This document shows, piece by piece, positions 6,237-10,055 of a DNA stretch of 10,055 bases. The translations under genes and the position numbers were made by a program. The notes beneath the pieces are model-generated. The model was given only the letters and a program-made list of their open reading frames with translations. It was not told where the DNA came from and did not search any database. Location: the NCBI GenBank assembly GCA_026988445.1, contig JALSLF010000477.1, positions 1 through 10,055 of the forward strand, given 5' to 3'. The first letter of the stretch is position 1. The number at the start of each line of letters is the position of its first letter. This DNA is from Bacteroidales bacterium (GTDB lineage Bacteria; Bacteroidota; Bacteroidia; Bacteroidales; NBLH01).

Positions 6237-6244
6237 TAACTTTG
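6237..6244 (+). promoter_or_regulatory. -7 element before the GH3-SUI1 operon
   Basis: TAACTTTG matches the Bacteroidota -7 consensus TAnnTTTG exactly and lies 30 bases before the GH3 ATG, giving a leader of roughly 20-25 bases. The usual TTG at -33 is not evident; the spacer upstream is T-rich. Confidence 0.6.
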
Positions 6245-6274
6245 TAAACCTAAACCATTAAGCTAAATAAAAGA

Positions 6275-7789
6275 ATGGCATTAATACACTCCATAATATC
6301 TTGGGCAACCATAAAACGGATGAACCAAATTGAATTGTTTGAAGAATATCCCGAAAATGTTCAGTATGAACAACTTTTCGGACTTTTAAAAACGGCTCGG
6401 AATACTGAATTTGGGAAAAAACACGATTTTTCATCCATTAAAAATTATAAAGATTATTGTTCAAAAGTTCCCATTCGTAATTATGAAGATTTTACCGAAT
6501 ATATTGAGCGAATACGAAAAGGAGAACAAAATGTATTGTGGCCTACCGAAATAGAATGGTTTGCCAAATCATCGGGTACTACCGGAGATAAAAGTAAATT
6601 TATACCGGTAAGTAAAGAATCTCTGGAAAATTGTCATTTCAGAGGCGGACGCGATGTGATTACTCTTTATACATCAAATTTTCCGGGCTATAGTATATTT
6701 ACGGGCAAAGCTTTGGTAATTGGCGGTAGTCAACAAATTAACAAATACGAAAATGAATTATACTATGGCGATTTATCGGCGGTTTTAATTGAAAATTTGC
6801 CATTTTGGGTGCGCATGCTTCAAACTCCCGAAAAAAAAATAGCCTTAATGGATGAATGGGAACAAAAGATTGAGTTGATGGCAAAATCAACCATTGGCGA
6901 AAATGTTACCAATATATCCGGTGTGCCTTCGTGGACACTGGTTTTAATCAAACGTATTTTAGAGATTACCGGAAAAAGTAACCTTTTGGATGTTTGGCCC
7001 AATTTAGAGCTTTTTGTGCATGGCGGAGTGAGTTTTACTCCTTACCGTGAGCAGTTTAAAAAGCTCATTCCTTCGGAAAATATGAACTATTTGGAAACCT
7101 ATAATGCTTCGGAAGGTTTTTTTGCCATTCAAGATTATCCCGATTCAAACGGTATGTTGCTTATGCTCGATTATGGTGTTTTTTATGAGTTTCTTCCTAT
7201 GGAAGAATACGGAAAAGAAAATCCCCAAACCGTTACTTTAGAAGATGTTGAATTGAATAAAAATTATGCGCTGATTATTTCGACCAATGGCGGTTTATGG
7301 CGTTATATGATTGGTGATACTGTTAAGTTTACTTCAAAATATCCTTTTCGGATAAAAATTACCGGTCGTACCAAACATTTTATTAATGCCTTTGGCGAAG
7401 AATTAATTATTGATAATGCAGAGGCTGCACTGAAAAAAGCCTGTGAACGTACCGGTGCAGAGATTAAAGAATATACTGCAGCACCTATATTTATGAGCGA
7501 AAATCGTAACGGCGGGCATCAGTGGTTGTTTGAGTTTTCAAAAATGCCCGATAATCTGGAACATTTTGCCGAAATTTTGGATAATACCTTAAAATCGGTT
7601 AATTCAGACTATGAAGCCAAACGGTATAAGGATATTTCTTTGGCTTTTCCGAAAATAGAAGTAGCACGCGAGGGTTTATTTTATGATTGGATGAAAGAAC
7701 GTGGAAAATTGGGTGGACAAAATAAAGTCCCGCGATTGGCTAATCATCGTGATTATATTGACCGACTATTAGAAATGAATAATAATTAA
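6275..7789 (+). CDS. GH3 family acyl-acid amido synthetase-like protein
   Basis: A 504-residue member of the GH3 branch of the ANL adenylating enzymes. Plant GH3 proteins adenylate a carboxylic acid such as auxin or jasmonate and join it to an amino acid; substrates of the bacterial homologues are unknown. The ATP motifs are present: SSGTTGDKSKF (99-109) is the phosphate loop, YNASEG (276-281) the second nucleotide motif, and YMIGD (344-348) the third. ITGRTKHFINAFGEEL (361-376) marks the hinge to the mobile C-terminal domain with its likely catalytic lysine region. The family's N-terminal helix bundle begins at residue 1, so the start is right. Length is normal for bacterial GH3 proteins. 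It forms an operon with the SUI1 gene four bases downstream, under the TAACTTTG promoter. Confidence 0.88.
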   Translation: MALIHSIISWATIKRMNQIELFEEYPENVQYEQLFGLLKTARNTEFGKKHDFSSIKNYKDYCSKVPIRNYEDFTEYIERIRKGEQNVLWPTEIEWFAKSSGTTGDKSKFIPVSKESLENCHFRGGRDVITLYTSNFPGYSIFTGKALVIGGSQQINKYENELYYGDLSAVLIENLPFWVRMLQTPEKKIALMDEWEQKIELMAKSTIGENVTNISGVPSWTLVLIKRILEITGKSNLLDVWPNLELFVHGGVSFTPYREQFKKLIPSENMNYLETYNASEGFFAIQDYPDSNGMLLMLDYGVFYEFLPMEEYGKENPQTVTLEDVELNKNYALIISTNGGLWRYMIGDTVKFTSKYPFRIKITGRTKHFINAFGEELIIDNAEAALKKACERTGAEIKEYTAAPIFMSENRNGGHQWLFEFSKMPDNLEHFAEILDNTLKSVNSDYEAKRYKDISLAFPKIEVAREGLFYDWMKERGKLGGQNKVPRLANHRDYIDRLLEMNNN

Positions 7790-7793
7790 CGCT

Positions 7794-8138
7794 ATGGCAA
7801 AAGATTGGAAAGAACGGCTCGGAACGGTTTATTCAACCAATCCGGATTTTGAATATGAATATGATAAAAACGAAGAAGCGGAAACTTTAGCGCCCAATAA
7901 ACAAAACTTAAAAGTACAATTAGACAAAAAAGGGCGTAAAGGGAAATCGGTTACTTTAATTACCGGTTTTATCGGTACGGATGATGATTTAAAAAGCCTT
8001 GCCAAATTATTAAAAACCAAATGCGGCGTAGGTGGTTCGGCAAAAGAAGGAGAAATTCTGATTCAAGGTGATTTCAGGGATAAAATAGTTGAAATTTTAA
8101 AAAAAGAAGGCTATAAAGTAAAACGCGCCGGGGGATAA
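7794..8138 (+). CDS. yciH: SUI1/YciH-type translation initiation factor
   Basis: A 114-residue homologue of eukaryotic and archaeal eIF1 and of bacterial YciH, which acts on the 30S subunit and influences start-site fidelity. Residues about 1-35 are a charged linker; the eIF1 fold follows as NLKVQLDKKGRKGKSVTLIT, then DDDLKSLAKLLKTKCGVGGSAKEGEILIQGD, and the last helix KIVEILKKEGYKVKRAGG. The KCGVGGSAK loop and the basic DKKGRKGK loop, the ribosome-contacting parts in the family, are intact. It begins four bases after the GH3 stop, so the two are almost certainly co-transcribed. The reason for pairing with GH3 is unclear. In bacteria YciH is dispensable and may act as a modulator of translation rather than a core factor. 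Confidence 0.92.
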   Translation: MAKDWKERLGTVYSTNPDFEYEYDKNEEAETLAPNKQNLKVQLDKKGRKGKSVTLITGFIGTDDDLKSLAKLLKTKCGVGGSAKEGEILIQGDFRDKIVEILKKEGYKVKRAGG

Positions 8139-8246
8139 TATGCAATTCCCTTCTTAAAACAGGCACAAGTTGTTTGTGGAAATCATTCGTAAATCTGTGG
8201 ATTTGATCAATGCAATTTTCTCTTCAGATTCATAAGAATATATAAT

Positions 8247-8414
8247 TTAGTACCCTATGCGGAAAAATATAACGGTTGCAATTATTAATGCAAGTAACCA
8301 AAAAAGGGTATAGTAAATACCAAACTTTCTTTTGTCCTTATCTTTTTCTCTCCACGAAACGATTAATCTGTAAAACAGAAACAGATAAATTATTATTAAT
8401 GCAAATATAGCCAT
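8247..8414 (-). CDS. Small two-helix membrane protein (hypothetical, 55 aa)
   Basis: On the minus strand ATG at 8414-8412 opens a 55-codon frame ending in TAA at 8249-8247. It begins MAIFALIIIYLFLFYRLIVS, continues with a strongly charged loop WREKDKDKRK (21-30), then a second hydrophobic segment from about residue 35 to 51 and the tail FFRIGY. Helix, positive loop, helix is a sensible membrane hairpin, with the charged loop likely on the cytoplasmic side. The start lies 27 bases after the stop of the 101-residue membrane protein, so the two probably form an operon. The clean topology argues for a real gene, but there is no recognised family, and AT-rich intergenic DNA can yield hydrophobic frames by chance. 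Confidence 0.55.
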   Translation of the reverse strand: MAIFALIIIYLFLFYRLIVSWREKDKDKRKFGIYYTLFWLLALIIATVIFFRIGY

Positions 8415-8441
8415 TGGGGTCTTTAATTACTCAATTTAGGT

Positions 8442-8747
8442 CTAAAATAATCTGCCACCAAGTTCTATTATGAAAGGAGCAAGCGATAAAAATAATAAAA
8501 TTCCTAAAATAAGAGCAATCCAAGCCATATTATCTCCTCTGTACTGTTTTTTTTGACGATTAATTAATTTTAGTGCTTGTGCAGCTGCAAAAATACTCAA
8601 TATACTCAACCCAAAGCTTATAAAAAGACCGGATACAGCTATCCATATTATTTTTATAAACAGTATTGAAATTGATACTGCTATGCCAGCCAGTGCAGCA
8701 TTTAACGCATGTTTTGCTTTTGGATGAAGTGTTTTATCAGTACCCAT
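8442..8747 (-). CDS. Small integral membrane protein (DUF4190-like), 101 aa
   Basis: A 101-residue protein with three hydrophobic segments at about 14-31, 35-58 and 74-94. The basic stretch LINRQKKQYRGDN (61-73) between the second and third is probably cytoplasmic. The N-terminus (MGTDKTLHPKAKHAL) is polar and is not a cleavable signal peptide. The pattern, and the alanine/glycine-rich helices followed by NMAWIALILGILL, recall the DUF4190-type and related small membrane proteins common in Bacteroidota, but no residue is diagnostic. The ATG start gives a full frame. No consensus promoter is visible upstream. The 55-residue membrane protein follows after a 27-base gap. Function unknown. Confidence 0.65.
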   Translation of the reverse strand: MGTDKTLHPKAKHALNAALAGIAVSISILFIKIIWIAVSGLFISFGLSILSIFAAAQALKLINRQKKQYRGDNMAWIALILGILLFLSLAPFIIELGGRLF

Positions 8748-9184
8748 ATTTTTGATAATTAAAAAAGCTAAATTATTAAAAATAATTTACAGCATCAATT
8801 TAAAAAATGAAAATAAACTATTTGCCGGATTTTGTTAAGGAATTTAATTTGCTGATTTGTATCTAAATTGAGGGATTATGTAAAAAAATAAGCGCTAATT
8901 ATTCATATTAAAAGGCTAATTAAAAAAGCAAGAATACCTTCCAATATTAGCATTTTCTCGTAAATCTTTTTAAATCAACAGATTGATACTTGTTTAAGTA
9001 GATAATCGCTCAATTTAGCTTTTAAACTTATGCCATTAGACAAGCACTTTTCCATCTTCCGCTAATCGTCATACATTTTAATTTATGTTGCATAAGTATT
9101 TTTTTCGCAGTATTTTTATCATAAATTTGTAACGAACAACAGGTATTGTTTTAAATAAAAACCAATCATTTAACATCTAAAATT
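8748..9184. other. Gene-free stretch before kbl
   Basis: This 437-base AT-rich stretch separates the divergent small membrane gene and kbl. I find no credible coding frame (the best begins at about 8807 and stops after 19 residues), no tRNA-like fold and no riboswitch that I recognise. GCTAAT occurs three times on the plus strand with one inverted ATTAGC. The kbl -7 element is near its right end. Confidence 0.6.
9122..9129 (+). promoter_or_regulatory. -7 element before kbl
   Basis: TAAATTTG matches the Bacteroidota -7 consensus TAnnTTTG exactly. It lies 55 bases before the kbl ATG, leaving a leader of roughly 45-50 bases. No TTG occurs at the ideal -33 distance; the closest upstream one (9088-9090) is about 31 bases away. 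Confidence 0.55.
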
Positions 9185-10055
9185 ATGTACGGAAAATTAA
9201 AAGATTTTTTAAAAAAAGAGCTTCAAAGTATTGATGAAGCAGGTTTATATAAACGGGAACGCATTATTACCGGTCCACAAGGTGCCGAAATTGAACTTAA
9301 TACCGGACAAAAAGTATTAAATTTTTGTGCCAACAACTATTTGGGTCTATCATCACATCCCAAAGTAATTGAGGCTGCAAAAAAAGCCCTTGATACACAT
9401 GGTTACGGAATGTCATCGGTACGTTTTATTTGCGGAACACAAGATATTCATAAAGAACTAGAGCAAAAAATTGCCGATTTTTTCGGAATGGAAGATACCA
9501 TACTTTATGCTGCAGCTTTCGATGCAAACGGCGGTGTTTTTGAACCTATTTTCACTAAAGAAGATGCCATTATCTCGGATGAATTAAATCACGCATCAAT
9601 TATAGATGGAGTTCGTTTGAGTAAAGCCGTACGCTACCGTTACAAACATTCGGATATGAATGACTTAGAAGAACAATTAAAATTGGCACAAGCGCAGCGT
9701 CATCGTATAATAGTAACCGACGGGGTATTTTCTATGGACGGAGACATTGCCAAATTAAATAATATATGCGATTTAGCCGAGAAATACGATGCTTTGGTAA
9801 TGGTTGATGATAGTCATGCATCAGGGTTTATTGGGAAAACCGGACGCGGAACCCATGAGTATCATAATGTGATGGAACGTGTTGATATTATTACCAGCAC
9901 ACTTGGAAAAGCACTTGGAGGTGCTCTTGGAGGATTTACCACAGGAAAAAAAGAAATTATTGATATGCTCCGCCAGCGTTCACGCCCGTATTTATTTTCC
10001 AATTCACTTTCGCCGGCAATTATCGGTGCAGCAATTCAGGTTATGGATTTATTAA
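9185..10055 (+). CDS. kbl: Glycine C-acetyltransferase (2-amino-3-ketobutyrate CoA ligase), partial
   Basis: The enzyme splits 2-amino-3-oxobutyrate with CoA into glycine and acetyl-CoA, the second step of threonine breakdown through threonine dehydrogenase. The frame runs off the right edge: 290 of an expected 395-400 residues are visible. It is an alpha-oxoamine synthase of PLP fold type I. MYGKLKDFLKKELQSIDEAGLYKRER is the typical Kbl opening, NFCANNYLGLSSHP (46-59) and GMSSVRFICGTQ (75-86) are conserved, N135-H136 (ELNHASIIDG) stack on the cofactor, D208 and H211 (VDDSHASGF) hold the pyridine ring, and K242 in STLGKALGGALGGF is the Schiff-base lysine. The similar enzymes BioF and serine palmitoyltransferase share the fold, but the N-terminus and the CGTQDIH segment favour Kbl. 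A threonine dehydrogenase may lie just beyond the window. Confidence 0.93.
   Translation, partial: MYGKLKDFLKKELQSIDEAGLYKRERIITGPQGAEIELNTGQKVLNFCANNYLGLSSHPKVIEAAKKALDTHGYGMSSVRFICGTQDIHKELEQKIADFFGMEDTILYAAAFDANGGVFEPIFTKEDAIISDELNHASIIDGVRLSKAVRYRYKHSDMNDLEEQLKLAQAQRHRIIVTDGVFSMDGDIAKLNNICDLAEKYDALVMVDDSHASGFIGKTGRGTHEYHNVMERVDIITSTLGKALGGALGGFTTGKKEIIDMLRQRSRPYLFSNSLSPAIIGAAIQVMDLL

Noticed and set aside
8140..8217. ATGCAATT occurring twice after the SUI1 gene (8140-8147 and 8210-8217)
   Set aside because: Short, only two copies and without further matching flank; likely chance.

Overview
The window looks like chromosomal DNA of a Bacteroidota (Bacteroidetes) bacterium. It is AT-rich, its genes lack clear Shine-Dalgarno sites, and several starts are preceded by the TAnnTTTG -7 promoter element typical of this phylum (TAACTTTG, TAAATTTG, TATATTTG). 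The protein set fits: single-cluster ferredoxin, bacterial GH3 protein, SUI1/YciH, Kbl and CvpA. I cannot go below phylum.

Layout from left to right: a possible gene start leaving the left edge on the minus strand (1-34); a small 4Fe-4S ferredoxin (+, 87-314); a degenerate sequence resembling domains V-VI of a group II intron (about 345-438); then a compact, overlapping minus-strand operon (3178 down to 451) encoding an HNH-nuclease protein, a 77-residue protein and a DUF2326-type coiled-coil ABC ATPase. This matches the architecture of the ABC-three-component (ABC-3C) systems, predicted conflict or defence modules made of an effector, a middle component and an ABC ATPase. After a 344-base gene-free stretch come, also on the minus strand, threonine aldolase (3523-4545), a YkoF/MTH1187-like thiamine-binding-type protein (4578-4820), a class I methyltransferase (4828-5481) and CvpA (5485-6078). 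A divergent intergenic region precedes a plus-strand GH3-SUI1 pair (6275-8138). Two small membrane proteins lie on the minus strand (8747 down to 8247; the second, 55 residues, is easily missed). A 437-base gene-free stretch carries the promoter of kbl (glycine C-acetyltransferase), which runs off the right edge.

The housekeeping genes share no single pathway, although threonine aldolase and Kbl both produce glycine from threonine-derived substrates. The accessory part is the ABC-3C-like operon. It is visibly more AT-rich than its surroundings and sits between an intron-like remnant and a gene-free stretch with inverted repeats, as expected of a horizontally acquired island. It is the most interesting item in the window: a family predicted computationally, here with an intact HNH nuclease effector, translational coupling of all three genes, and a candidate promoter placed so that the transcript could be nearly leaderless.
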